Positions 13,701 through 24,996 of a stretch of DNA of 64,000 bases are shown one piece after another. Made by a program: the position numbers and the translations under genes. The notes beneath the pieces are model-generated. The model did not search any database. It was not told the origin of the DNA and worked only from the letters and a program-made list of their open reading frames with translations. Numbering within the stretch: the first letter of the stretch is position 1; each line of letters begins with the position of its first letter. Source of the DNA: Amaranthus tricolor (lineage: Eukaryota > Streptophyta > Magnoliopsida > Caryophyllales > Amaranthaceae); assembly GCF_026212465.1 (NCBI RefSeq), contig NC_080049.1:34764885-34828884 (forward strand), written 5' to 3'.

Positions 13701-15877
13701 CATTTGATGCACTATGTCCTTGATACACAGTATGTTCGTTCGTAACATCCATATTTTCATAAGGAAAAACTTCATTTTGAAAACCAGAGGAAGGTGGTCT
13801 TGCATATTCACTTGTACCATCATCTTCAGTATCGTGGGCCCCGCATGTCGCTTGTTCGGAACTAGCATTACTACTGGTAGTAACCGAAGAGTTCCTAGAC
13901 ATCATGGTGCGATTGACAGAAGTGGATTTTCCAGCATAGAACGTAGAGCTGGGGACACTAGATAAAAGCGGCCTGAACATATTCTGCGGACTTTTTCGAT
14001 CCTACAAACGATAGAAGACATACTTATCATAAGACGCAGTGAAAACTATTAATAGAAAGTCTTAAATTTTCTGCGATATGGTGTCTAACTAAGTTCATTC
14101 ATTTCCATCATAAACAGCCCCTTCCACCGCCCCCCAACACACACACACGAAAGGAAATAATTCACAAATCACAAGAATGTTGACGCTACTTAAATGGTTT
14201 ACTTTTTTATGAATAACGAAGTTAAAATAATATAGTACCATTTGCCGCATTGCAGAATCAAAGGATCTCTTGGGAGCCGAACTTGGTGATATTGTCTTTG
14301 TGGGTTTCTTAGAATGAGACACTGGTCTGCCACTCGGAAACCCACCAGGTCCTTTTCTGGACATTGGACGCTCAGAGACATTTAACGGAACTGACTGCAA
14401 AGAATCTAGATCATCGTCACCAAATGATGCTATAGAACCTTTACTATGAGAGCTCAGCCTGTCTCGTTCTTGACTATGGGAAGAACTTACGCTTCTAGAA
14501 GCAGTCGGAGACATTGATTGCCTGCCTCTGCTTGTCCTAGATGCCGGTGAAGATCCCCTAACATACGATGCTGGTCTATCAGCTAGAGAAGTTCGGAGAT
14601 TAGGAGGGGCCTCCAAGGAGAAACCGGGAATGTTCGACTGCCATGCTTTAATTTTTGGTGACGCAGAATTCCCTTGACTAGTCGGTCCAGCCCTTACCGG
14701 GGACGTGCCTCTCATTCCTGATCTAACCCCAGAAACTCCGGAAGTTGTTCTCCGAGATGTTGGTGTTAATGATCTTGAAGGAGGTGTTGAAGGCTTGATT
14801 GGGGGAGGTGATTGTCTTCTTGATGGAGGACTAGCATGTAAAGGAACAGGACTTGACTGAGGAGCTGAAGATGGTCTTCCCCGAAATGTACTATTGCCAG
14901 ACCGAGGAGACAGACTCAAACGTTGCGGGCTCGAACGCTGCGGACTGGGACTGCCTCTACTACTTCTCTGACTTTTTTCCATCTGTACATACAGGAATTT
15001 GACAACATATTTTTTAATAAGTATAAAATTACACAAATTGTTTCAATAAGTAACATCCGAACAATGAACAATCAATCATATTTACTAACAGTAGATGATC
15101 TTGAAATGGAGATGGGCCGACTTCGCGCTCTACCACTATGTACAAGGTTGACAGGAGTTGGATCATCGTCCAATGAAGGAAAAAGAGGAGTGTCCGGAGG
15201 AGTTAATAACCTTCCATTCAAAATATGGAATGAAATTAAAACACTTGCAAAAAAACATGTAAACATACAAGAACAAGAAAGCAACCCATTTTTTGCCTTA
15301 TTCAAAAGACATGGACAAAACCAACCAAAGTTTACTGGGAGACAAAAAAACCGATGAACTTAAAATAAGCACATTAGTGTTACTCTAGGAAAAGAGAAAA
15401 ATTGATTCCGGGTTAATCAAAATGTGAGATATCTAAAAAAACAACTAACCATTCATAATCATTCTTGTCACCATCTATATTGAGCAAATCACTAGTCTCT
15501 CCTCGAGCAGGTATAGTAATTCCGAGATTTATATCTGGGAGAGATTTCACTTTCGAAGCTGAAGATATACAATGCACAAACATACAATACAACGGATCAA
15601 AGTTAAGGCATTAAACAATAAAAGACGGGATTTTTCAGCTTAAATCGACAAACAAGAACAAGGTAAGAGTCTTGAAATTACATAATATATCTTCGAAATC
15701 ATCTGTCGACTGAAGAAGAAAAGTCTCCCTTTCTTTGCTTTGTAACTCATTGAAAAGTGCAAGATCATCATCTCTTTCTTTAAATGATAGCCCACTCTCA
15801 AGACTCCGCCCCCTCTTGTGGCTATCTCCACGAGGCTCAGCAATAGGCGAACGTCTTAAGGACGGAGAAGGAGGCAT
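10793..15877 (-). CDS. Ser/Arg/Pro-rich basic protein, BPP/At1g27850-like (6 exons)
   Basis: Exons on the minus strand are 15877-15682, 15558-15450, 15210-15090, 14982-14239, 14001-12204 and 11229-10793. All are GT-AG and in phase, giving 1134 aa. The N-terminus has conserved blocks ([40 protein letters not shown]). The middle (about 145-390) is a long basic low-complexity region of SPR/SSPQR/RRTSG repeats. An acidic Ser-rich region follows, containing a [13 protein letters not shown]...CVECK segment with paired cysteines that looks like a small zinc-binding knuckle. The C-terminus has the conserved [20 protein letters not shown] block. From memory these blocks match the plant family annotated as serine/arginine repetitive matrix or basic proline-rich proteins; BPP1 is reported to bind microtubules. 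The molecular role here is not shown by the sequence. Confidence 0.85.
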
Positions 15878-16800
15878 CTTGAATGCCTTATTTTTCCTTT
15901 AGTTATATGTCAAACAATCCAATCCATACAACCCTGAAGCCACAAGTTCACAACCAAGCAAAATCGAAAAGCCAGAAACTCCGACCAGTCGCCCACACAA
16001 TGTGATCAGTTCAATAAATTGCACTCATAAACAGTCTTCCCAACTAGAATTAGCCTAGTTTAGCTTTAATGATGATACAATTCCATATAAGAATAGGGTT
16101 CTCCAACAATTCAATATGCCAATTTAGGAATTTCTTAAGTTTGCAGAAATGTCTGCTCAATTCAATGTGGGTATACTACAATCAAACCATTCCATGCTAA
16201 TATGATCCAAAATGCAAAACCAGTAACCCCTTCATTATTTGCATAATCCACAAAAACCCATTTCAAAAAATCACAATAAACAATCCCCTAATAGCAATTA
16301 TTTATAAAAAAATTATATGCTCAACACAAACCCTAGTTTATCACACAACCTACACCATTCAATCCAAAAATGGAATAAAAATGATACTGAAAAACCCTAA
16401 TGTTCTACTTCATTGACATTAATCCCCCCAACAAAACCCAATTAGAAACAAAATAAACCAACTTATTCCCCCCATTATCTCTTTTAAGTATTGAACTTAC
16501 CAGAAAATTTGGACTGGTACAGAATTTAAGTCAAACCTTTTCAGCATTTACTCAATGAAGAAGATCCCTTCAAATAATGATGTCAAAAACTTCAAAGAAT
16601 GAAACTTTTTGCAACCAAGAACACTTGGATCTAATTCTGCTTCACCCCATAAAATACCAAGATCAAAAACCCCAATTTCTCTCTCAAACTTTAAAGAACT
16701 AAACTTTGAAGAGAGAGAAAATGTTGACAAAAATAACAAACTCAAATCTTTTATAACAATCTGAGATTTTCTGTTGGTTTCCTCCTTAACACGCCTTCAT
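15878..16800 (-). promoter_or_regulatory. 5' leader and promoter region of the BPP-like gene, with a probable 5'-UTR intron
   Basis: On the minus strand a good donor (TTTTCTG then GTAAGTTC) sits at 16500. The DNA from about 16750 down to 16501 is pyrimidine-rich, as in plant 5' leaders. The next exon would join just before the ATG at 15877. This suggests a roughly 600-bp 5'-UTR intron. There is no transcript evidence. Confidence 0.45.
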
Positions 16801-17701
16801 TCCCTTTCAGGTTTTGTTCTCTGCACTACTTCTATAGTTAACTTCCATTTTTTTTCCTTTTTCTTTGCAAGCTGGGTTTTCTTTTCTTTTTTTTTTTTTG
16901 AGAAGTGGGCTTATCTTTTGTTGTTGTGTGATTATTACAGTTTTGTGCTACTGTGAATCCAGTTCAGCTGTGCTTTTCTTTCCACCCTTTTCTCCCTCTT
17001 ACAAACGTACACTTTTTTGCCTCGCATGAAATGAGTATATGGGCATATGTACGTTGTTCGATTTGGAGCTTGTCGATTTGGAGATCGTTTCTGACTATAG
17101 ATAAGATAGGTATTTGCCTAAGACCCAAAGCTTAAAAGAGCACCAATAATTGAAATTTTGGTTAATAAAGTAAACACCTAGAAAAATTTGTAATTTATAA
17201 TTAGTTCTTTATTGATTAAGAAATATATAACACGTCTAAGCTACAATTACAGTGATAATTATAATGTACTCAATTTGTCTCTGTTATTTTGCTAAGCAAC
17301 TGTTAAAGTTCAGAATTGACTTTTTATAGAGAGGACCCATTTTGTTAATTTGCCTAGGGCCCATGTATTGCTAAAAATAACACTAGTTTAACTAGTAGTT
17401 TGAGTAGTTGATATTAGTTTAATAGGATTAGACACAACTTAATACAATTATTATTTAGCAAAATAGTAATTTAAGTAGTATCTAGAGTTTTATAAAGTTG
17501 CCTTTAAAGTTTTAATAGGATTATTATTTAGCAAAATAGTAATTTTTCATACTTTTTATTTCTACTTTTTTCTTAATAAAGTATATTTTACCATTTACTA
17601 TAGTCGATACTTTTATCGAACAATAATAATAAGCAAACTAAGCAATTAATATCTTATAGCTACAATTATGTGGATGTAGCTAGTCAACTATAGATAACTA
17701 A

Positions 17702-17962
17702 TACTCTCGCCTATTCATTTTAAGTATCCCGATCTCTTTAAGTACTCTATTCGATGCACTTATTTAATCTTTAATATATCTAATTATGTATTATTAAAAA
17801 TTATAAAAAGTAAATATTAATAAATTTTACATTAAAACGAATCAAATAAGATCCCACATGACTATGTTTTAACTTATAAATAAATAATAAAATATAATTT
17901 AAGAGTGATAGATAAACAGTATTCCAAAAGTAAATAGAACATTAAGATGAATAGAGGAAGTA
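17702..17962. mobile_element. Stowaway-like MITE (261 bp)
   Basis: The left end TACTCTCGCCTATTCATTTT and the inverted right end TACTTCCTCTATTCATCTTA form imperfect terminal inverted repeats bounded by TA. The inner part (gatcccacatgactatgttt) recurs in the MITE at 24336-24584, so the two are one family. Confidence 0.7.
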
Positions 17963-18384
17963 CTTACAAAGTTACACAGCTAATATAGCTAAACCTTACA
18001 ACTTTTTTGCATTGAATAGACCATTAAAACGCATCACTTTATAGATTATATTAGATTATATGAGTATGACTAGTAAGTTTTATTGAGTTATATAGTGCAA
18101 ATTTAAAGGGGTAAAAAATCTTAAAAATATATTAAATTTTCCTACATTGTCTTTATGAATTGAGAGTGAAATTGGGTGTTTTTACACAATTAATTGGAAA
18201 TTGGTTGTATACTTGCATGTGAATTTTGCGATTCTTGAATAATTATTAAAATATGGTTGTATGTGAGGTTTGTGATTCATAATAATGATGTTTAAGCAAG
18301 ACAGTACCAAGACAAAGGACCGTCATACTTTAATGTTGAACAACCTTACTTATTAGAGAATTTTTTCTTCAATATTTTGCCACG

Positions 18385-18486
18385 TTTTTTGGCCTTTTCC
18401 TTAAAAAAACATATACATCATAAAAAGATTTTGGTATTTTTGGCCTTTTCTTTAAAAAATATATACATCATAAAAGATTTTGGCTG
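18385..18486. repeat. Two-copy tandem repeat, about 50 bp unit
   Basis: The unit begins TTTTTGGCCTTTTC and ends AAGATTTTGG. It occurs at 18385-18436 and again at 18437-18486 with a few differences. Confidence 0.8.
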
Positions 18487-19074
18487 TTTTTAGTTAATTT
18501 AACCATGTTATATATAAAATTATTTATTTTAATTTGGGTTCAAATGCAAATAAATTAATTTATTAGCACAATTTTTACTTATCATAAAATTTTAATCAAC
18601 TTTTTATAGAGATGAATAATCTAATTAAATCCATGATACTTCTTATACAATAATAAGTTTAATAGAGTAAAAAAATTAATAATTAATAAAATTAATTTTA
18701 ATTAGTTAAAATCAGTTTTTATTATAAAAATTAGTTATAATAAGTAATCATACTACAATTACATAATATATCTTATAGAGATGAAAAGTCTAATATAGAT
18801 ACATGATACTTCTTATAAAATTATAGATTGAATAGTTCACATTTATAAAAATAAGTAATTAGTAAAGGAAATTTTAATGTATAACAACCAGTTTTTATCA
18901 TAAAAACTAGTTACAATAAGAAAATATCAATTTTAAGTAGTAAAAAAAATTACAATTGAAAAAAATTAGCTAGCTAAGTGACAAATCAATTCAGTAATAT
19001 CAGTCGTAATAATTAAAAATTAATTTTAATCAATAAAAATCAATTTAATCGGTAAAAATTATTTTTTAAAATTT

Positions 19075-19235
19075 TATTTATTTATTTATTTATTTTTCTC
19101 GAGCCGGGGGACTCATTTAGCTGCAGTTTCCTCTGTGGGTATGAGTTGCCGCCGTCCTTCCTTCCCAGACCCTGTCCATATTTTTACATGTGCAGGTACA
19201 CTGAGTTAGATGATGACGATGATTTTATTTATATT
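19075..19235 (-). mobile_element. SINE/LINE-like 3' end with (AAAT)n tail
   Basis: On the minus strand the order is ATCATCATCTAACTCAGTGT, a GGGTCTGGGAAGGAAGGAC block, CCACAGAGGAAACTGCAGC, CCCCCGGCTCGAG, then an A-rich tail with AAAT repeats. This order and the terminal GGCTCGAG-A(n) resemble the 3' half of widespread plant retroposons of the Au-SINE kind. The identification is from memory of the motif, and no target duplication was found. Confidence 0.45.
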
Positions 19236-21138
19236 TGATAAGTAAAATTTTATAATAAAATTTTACATAGTGCTTATGATAATTTTTTGTTATTTAAAAC
19301 AAGTATTGAAAATCATTGGAAAAAATAGTAAAAATGGATAAAAAAAAAATCAATTAAATTAGTAAAAGTAATAAGTTGAACTAAACAAGGTCAAAGTTGA
19401 TACTAATCATTAAATTAAGAAATGGTGAAATATATAACCTAAGATAAATTTGAATGTTGATAGATTATAATCATCTGTTTGTTAAAGTTTTATCAATGTT
19501 GTTATAAACTATATATTGTATTGCCTATATAACGTATATAAACTAACACTTTCTACAAATCATACTTTACTCATAATTAAAAATTTCACCTATATTTAAC
19601 ACATGTTGATATTCCAAAGCAAAGGAAAATGAATTTGTAAGCATCCAATTACGAAACGTACCATTAAAGAATAGTCCATCCTTCCATTTATTAAGGACTC
19701 CTATATTTGCTAATTTAATTAGTCTTAGGGGATGTTTGATATGAACATTTTAATGTCAAGTAAGAGATTTAATTACTATTACTTTACATTTTTTGTTTGG
19801 TATAATATTAGGGTAACCCAATCCCTTTCTTAAGGGTATGGATACTCTTATTTTGTTACCACTCATTTATGCCAAGTAACAAATTCCCTTTCTTTAGGTA
19901 ATTGTTGACTTAAGTGTTTGTGTTTCCTTTATATTGTTATACCAAACAACATATAAGTATAATCCTTACCTTTACCCTTACTCTTCTTTATCGTTTCCCT
20001 TTCCATTACATTTTTATGTCCCATATCAAACAGTCCCTTAGTCTATTTATTTTGCATTATTTTTATTTATAATAAACAACTTAAGTTTTTATTTTAATCT
20101 TATTACACATTATAACATTTATTTAATTTTATCAACATAATTCAATATTTATTTTCATTTATTTCTAAAACATTTATATTTTTACAAAAAACACTTAATT
20201 TTCTCTCTCATAAGTCTTATATGAATATGAGACTGTCTCACCGTGAGATGGCTCATACAACCAGTCCATTAGTAAAAAAAAATATTTATAAAAAAAATAA
20301 AATCTGAATTCACACTTCTACATAAGAAAGTTTTTTTTTAATAGTTTAAGCTGATCTAATTAAAGTTATCTCACAGTCAAACAACCTTAATAAAAAATTA
20401 GTGTGTTTATCTTTAATGTTAATCAAAAGGGATCGAGTAGTAAGCATGAAACTTAGGAATGGAAAAAGCTAGCAAGGCCCGAAAGGAGATCTATAATTAC
20501 TTAAGGAAGGCCCCACTATCTAAACCGGAACGGATTAGTGCTAAACCTGATCTGATAATGACACATGCTTGGTAGTTGTAATTGGCTAATGACGGCTCTT
20601 ATTCATCATGAATTCATGATAATGATAATTCAATCAAATTATATTTAATTAATTACTCCCTCGGTGCATAATATTTTATAATTAGTGTTTTTATACTATT
20701 TATTAATCGATTTTAATTTAAAATATAATTAAATTAAATTTTATTTAATTTATCTCAATAATAATATTATATTATAAAATTAGCCTTTGAGACCAACTAT
20801 AAAATATCATTTTATTGTATATTTGTTGACGTCCATAAAATTAAAACGAAACAAGTAAAAAATACAGACAAAATATGTATAGTATGAGATCTGAAATCAA
20901 AACCATGAACATAATTGCAAATTACAAGAGTACTAGAGACTAGAGTAGCTCCTACTTACAGGTTATATTCAATACTCATTTGTCTATTGAAATTGCAAAA
21001 TTATAGTATAAACATATTTATAATATATGTCGGAGTTTTTGAACGGAAATGTTATAATCTAAGAGAGAGAATTCATCCACATGGATTCTGTAATTTACAT
21101 TGTCATATTGAACTTTCATGAAATATCAGTATTTTTAA

Positions 21139-21514
21139 GATTTTTTTATATTGTAACATTTAATTTATGCCTTATTTAATTATCGTAGCATTTTTCGTTA
21201 AATTCTTGTCAATTTCCGTTTAATTCACCATTTAGACGTTTATACCCTTATTAAGTGTTGGTTGTTGTCTTTATAATTTGCCCTGAACATTTGAAAACGT
21301 TGATGAATTAAACGGTGAATTAAACGTCAAAGTGGTAAATTAAACATTTCAGAGCGAAAAAAATAGTTTAGGGAGAATTATAAAGACAACAACCAATACT
21401 TAATAAGGGTAGAAATGTCAAAATGGTGCATTGAAAGGAAATTGACAAAAATTTAACGGAAAATGTTACGGCAGTTAGATAAAGTATAAACTGGATGTTA
21501 CCATATGCAAAAAT
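21139..21514. mobile_element. Foldback/MITE-like element with about 145-bp inverted arms
   Basis: The left arm (about 21139-21285, e.g. TTGGTTGTTGTCTTTATAAT) is inverted in the right arm (about 21363-21514) at roughly 85% identity by eye, around a loop of about 77 bp. The right arm includes TTAACGGAAAATGTTACGG, the inverse of the CGTAGCATTTTTCGTTAA of the left. No coding capacity and no clear target duplication. Confidence 0.7.
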
Positions 21515-21861
21515 TTTACACGAAATTTCCTTAGAAATAATAACGATTTACTTTGGTGCTCTAAGTCTCGAACGAGTAGCTTATTAATTAGTGGTAATAA
21601 AAAAAAAAAATTACTAAATGGTGCAATAATTATAAAGTACTAGTAGCCAGTAGCTACATCATTAACATAATTTCTTTATGTATGATAGTTTCTGCTCTAT
21701 GTGGTTCTAAGTCTCGGATGATGTAACATCATTTATAGTAGGAAGTTATTAAATTTCGCCACCCTTTTCATTTTATCGTCACCCCCCTTCCCACGAAATT
21801 ACATATTTGCCCCTGAACTTTAAAAAATTACAAAATTGCCACTCCTTACAAATTTCTTATT

Positions 21862-21909
<48 letters not shown>

Positions 21910-21960
21910 TAACTTTTCATATTCTTAAAAAAAATATAAATAAAATTAATAATAATAACA

Positions 21961-22008
<48 letters not shown>
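21862..22008. repeat. (AAT)n microsatellites of the left arm
   Basis: Two AAT tracts, about 21863-21909 and 21962-22008, are separated by a non-repetitive segment. Matching (ATT)n tracts occur in the right arm at about 22515-22587 and 22632-22670. Confidence 0.9.
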
Positions 22009-22011
<3 letters not shown>

Positions 22012-22050
22012 TTAAAATTAATAATTTAAAAAAAAAAAAAAAAAAATTGA

Positions 22051-22138
22051 GTCGCCCAGAATTGGGCGCCTGAACCATGGTTCAGCCGCCCAGAACCGGG
22101 TGACTGGACCCCGATTCAGGCGCCCAATTTTGGGCGAC
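22051..22138. repeat. GC-rich palindromic module, left copy
   Basis: The segment reads GTCGCCCAGAATTGGGCGCC at its start and ends CAATTTTGGGCGAC, its own inverse. Inside is the perfect 16-bp palindrome CTGAACCATGGTTCAG. It is built of about four units of CTGGGCGCCTGAACC type in alternating orientation, and is GC-rich inside very AT-rich DNA. The inverted copy is at 22389-22475. Confidence 0.85.
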
Positions 22139-22227
22139 TAAATTTTTTTTTTTTTTTTTTTTTTGCTTTTTGGAAAATAATAATAATAATACTAATAATG
22201 ATAACTTATAGATTAATGTGTAAATAA

Positions 22228-22301
22228 TGACTTGTACAAGTCTCGAACCTGTGACCTTTATGTTATTAGTACAACGCTCTAACCAACTGAGCTAATAGGC
22301 C
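22228..22301 (-). tRNA. tRNA-Ile(AAU)-like sequence, degraded, in the loop of the foldback element
   Basis: On the minus strand the 74 bases read GGCCTAT, TAGCTCAGTTGGTTAGAGC, an anticodon loop CTAATAA (anticodon AAU), and GGTTCGAGA in the T arm. This matches plant tRNA-Ile(AAU) in layout and length. The A box and B box are intact and the T stem still pairs. The anticodon stem has one mismatch and one wobble. The acceptor stem has two mismatches (C4-A and A6-C) and one wobble. It is probably a tRNA pseudogene. Its 5' end meets the arm of the palindrome exactly. Confidence 0.6.
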
Positions 22302-22388
22302 ACATTAATCTATAAGTTATTATTATTAGTATTAGTATTATTATTATTATTTTCCAAAAAGCAAAAAAAAAAAAAAAAAAAAAATTGA

Positions 22389-22475
22389 GTCGCCCAAAAT
22401 TGGGCGCCTGAACCGGGGTCCAGTCGCCCGGTTCTGGGCGGCTGAACCATGGTTCAGGCGCCCAATTCTGGGCAA
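22389..22475. repeat. GC-rich palindromic module, right copy
   Basis: Inverted copy of the module at 22051-22138, with the same CTGAACCATGGTTCAG core and a few substitutions (e.g. CGGTTC for the other copy's ATTC, one CAAC end). Confidence 0.85.
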
Positions 22476-22517
22476 CTCAAATATTTTTTTTTTTAATTAT
22501 TAATTTTAATTTTATTA

Positions 22518-22590
<73 letters not shown>

Positions 22591-22629
22591 TGTCATTTAT
22601 TTATATTTTTTTAAGAATATGAAAAGTTA

Positions 22630-22671
<42 letters not shown>

Positions 22672-22828
22672 AATAAGAAATTTGAAATGAGTGGCAAAAT
22701 TGTAATTTTTTAAAAATTAGGGGCAAATTCGTAATTTCATTTGGAGGGGGTGGCGATAAAATGAAAAGGAGGGCGAAATTTAAGGATCGGGTTTATAGTA
22801 TTTGTTGTTTCATGATTGATCATAATCG

Positions 22829-23073
22829 TATACTTTTTCTATTTTTATTTGTCGTTCGCATCTATTTTTTGCATATTTGACAACAAACTTAAAGATAAAA
22901 GAATTTTAATTGCGAGTTTTAAAAAATTTTTGGAAAATATATATTAATGGGAATTTGTCAAATCTCACATTAATATATTTTTTAATATAAATCGATGAGA
23001 AATCATAATCAAAGTTTAATGCTAAAAGTCGTAAATTATATTTGAGATAACATATGAAAATAAAGGGAGTATA
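22829..23073. mobile_element. Stowaway-like MITE (about 245 bp)
   Basis: The left end TATACTTTTTCTATTTTTAT pairs with the inverted right end TATACTCCCTTTATTTTCAT, both bounded by TA. It lies only about 30 bp to the right of the foldback element. Confidence 0.65.
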
Positions 23074-23659
23074 ATTATGAACAAATAATTCTTGAGCTCA
23101 GCAGCAATTGATAAAGGTATATGAAGTACATTGTTTTAACTCTCATAATTGTGTAAGACTGATCAATAAATAATGAACAAGTATATATTCTGAATCAATA
23201 GTTCTTGAGACGAATAAAATAACATTTTAATTGATGTTTTAACTTATACAAAGTACAAATTAAAAATGGTTGATAAATAGTGTCAAAATCAAAACGAGAG
23301 AAATGTAAGAGATAAGGAGTAGAAGTTTGCAATTGTTTAAATCAAATTTTAATTATCTCTTTTAAAAATAATCCTCATAAAAAAGTTATTTAAAAGTAAA
23401 AAAATATGCTTTTTTATGTAACATGTATATAAAAATCAGTACTTATTTAGATCAAAGTATGATATTTTGTGCTCTATAATGGTCGATTGATTACATTTTT
23501 GGAAAACAAATCAACTTACACAACTCAAAATACATTTTTAAGGAATAGGAAAGTTTAATATCGTCTAATAAAATACTTTCTAATCTATTTACTTCTTTAT
23601 AATTATCGGTTAAAAAATATTAAATTATGAAAATTATAAGCTCAAGATAGAAAATGAAG

Positions 23660-24154
23660 TGTTAAATTAGGCTGGATTTATTGTGAATGCCAGTATATTA
23701 ACGAGGGACACAAGTGCACACACTTCATAAGCCAAGGAGATATACACCATCCCAAAACCATATGGCTATGGGAAGAAGGTCTCTAATAGCTTATAAAGCG
23801 TGCACACCATTTTCAATTTATCGATGTGGGATAACTCATCCCTACACCCGCCTCACATGCGAACCCCGTCAAGTTCGCAAATGGGAGTAATCAATAGGGT
23901 AGGAACGCCATTCTTTTCGAACCTACCATTTTTAAATTGTTGATCGAACCATCGGCTCGGATACCAGGTTAAATTAGGCTTTACTTATTGCGAATGTCAA
24001 CATATTAACGGGGGGACACAAGTGCACACACTTCATAAGCTAAGGAGATATATATCATCCCAAAACCATATAGCTATGGGAATAAGGTCTCTAATAGCTT
24101 ATAAAGCGTGCACACCATTTTTAATTTATCGATGTGGGATAATTCATCCCAACA
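23660..24154 (-). mobile_element. TRIM retrotransposon, complete (495 bp)
   Basis: Two direct terminal repeats, 23660-23846 and 23967-24154 (187 and 188 bp, with some substitutions), flank a 120-bp interior. On the minus strand the LTRs start TGTTGGGATGA and end TTTAACA or TTTAACC. Immediately inside the 5' LTR (base 23966 downward) is TGGTATCCGAGCC, a primer-binding site for initiator Met-tRNA with one mismatch. A purine-rich GAGGCGGG precedes the other LTR. The 5-bp target duplication TGAAG is present at 23655-23659 and 24155-24159. No coding capacity, as expected for a TRIM. Confidence 0.92.
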
Positions 24155-24335
24155 TGAAGTATAGTTTACTCTCTTTATCCTTTAAACTTACCATATTTTT
24201 TATCCACATGAGTTTATTTGCAATATTTTCTTTTATACCAATTCCAACAGTATCCACCATTTGTCTTTGATTGTCGACTTGTCGTCATACACAAGTTTGT
24301 TGCAGAAATTTTAAACGAGATAATCTCTATGAATT

Positions 24336-24584
24336 ATACTCCCTTCAATTTGTAATGACTAATTTGCTTTCTACACTATATTTAGTGCACTTAGTTAATT
24401 CTTAATATTTCAAATTGTACATAATTAAAAATTATGAAAAATTGATATAAATAATTTTTACATTGAGACTAATCAAACAAGATCCCATTTGACTATGTTT
24501 TAACTTATAGATTAATTATAAATTACACATTAAGAGTAAGAGATGAATAATATTCAAAAAAACAAATAGTACATTAGGGAGATA
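24336..24584. mobile_element. Stowaway-like MITE, same family as 17702-17962
   Basis: The left end TATACTCCCTTCAATTTG and the inverted right end TATCTCCCTAATGTACTATT form imperfect terminal inverted repeats. The interior shares gatcccatttgactatgttt with the element at 17.7 kb. Confidence 0.65.
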
Positions 24585-24996
24585 ACGCGATCTCATATTA
24601 GATTCACTGTTTTTGTTATAAAAATAGAGGAAATCTTAGCAAATAACGATGATTTTTAAAGTTAGCAAATCACCTTTAAGTGATAGAATTTGATTGGACG
24701 GGGGTTTTAAGATTTTAATTTATCTTTTTTTAATTCTATTTATTTTCTTATTATTAATTTTAACTTTTTATATTGATTTACAAATTCCACTAATTGATTA
24801 AGATTTATTGATTAGCAATAAGGACGGTTTTGACCAGCGTAAGAGTCAAACCTTTGTCTTAATTTGGCAGGGGTTTTAAAGGGTTTTGAGCATTTTGGTT
24901 AAACAGAATTAGGACGACGACATCGCTGCATTTTCAAAGTTTCATCGAAAACCCCCGATAATTCTCCCTTAATCTTCTCTCCAAAATCTTACGCTA

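Larger units (their letters stand above)
16801..21138. other. Gene-free AT-rich intergenic DNA
   Basis: No credible coding region on either strand. The sequence is very AT-rich with short A/T repeats (e.g. 18600-19070). It contains the MITE, tandem repeat and SINE-like pieces listed separately. A MITE-like start (tactccctcggtgcataat) is seen near 20656 without a clear partner end. Confidence 0.6.
21741..22791. mobile_element. Large nested-palindrome foldback element (possible non-autonomous MULE)
   Basis: Two arms of about 480 bp (21741-22220 and 22301-22791) are near-perfect inverted copies around an 80-bp loop. Each arm holds, from outside in, a TTAAATTTCGCC...TTTTCATTTTATCG end, two (AAT)n tracts, an A-run, a GC-rich module, a T-run, TTGCTTTTTGGAAAATAATA, and CTTATAGATTAATGTG at the loop. 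The 9-mer TTTATAGTA stands at 21732-21740 and again at 22792-22800, a candidate 9-bp target duplication as made by Mutator-like elements. The outermost 8-10 bases of the arms do not pair, so the exact ends and the MULE label are inferred. No transposase. Confidence 0.7.

Noticed and set aside
12440..13965. Plus-strand frames of 60-130 aa across the BPP-like gene
   Set aside because: Antisense shadows of the large exon with no recognisable domain.
22228..22301. A functional tRNA-Ile gene
   Set aside because: The acceptor stem has two mismatches and the anticodon stem one. It is better called tRNA-like or a pseudogene.
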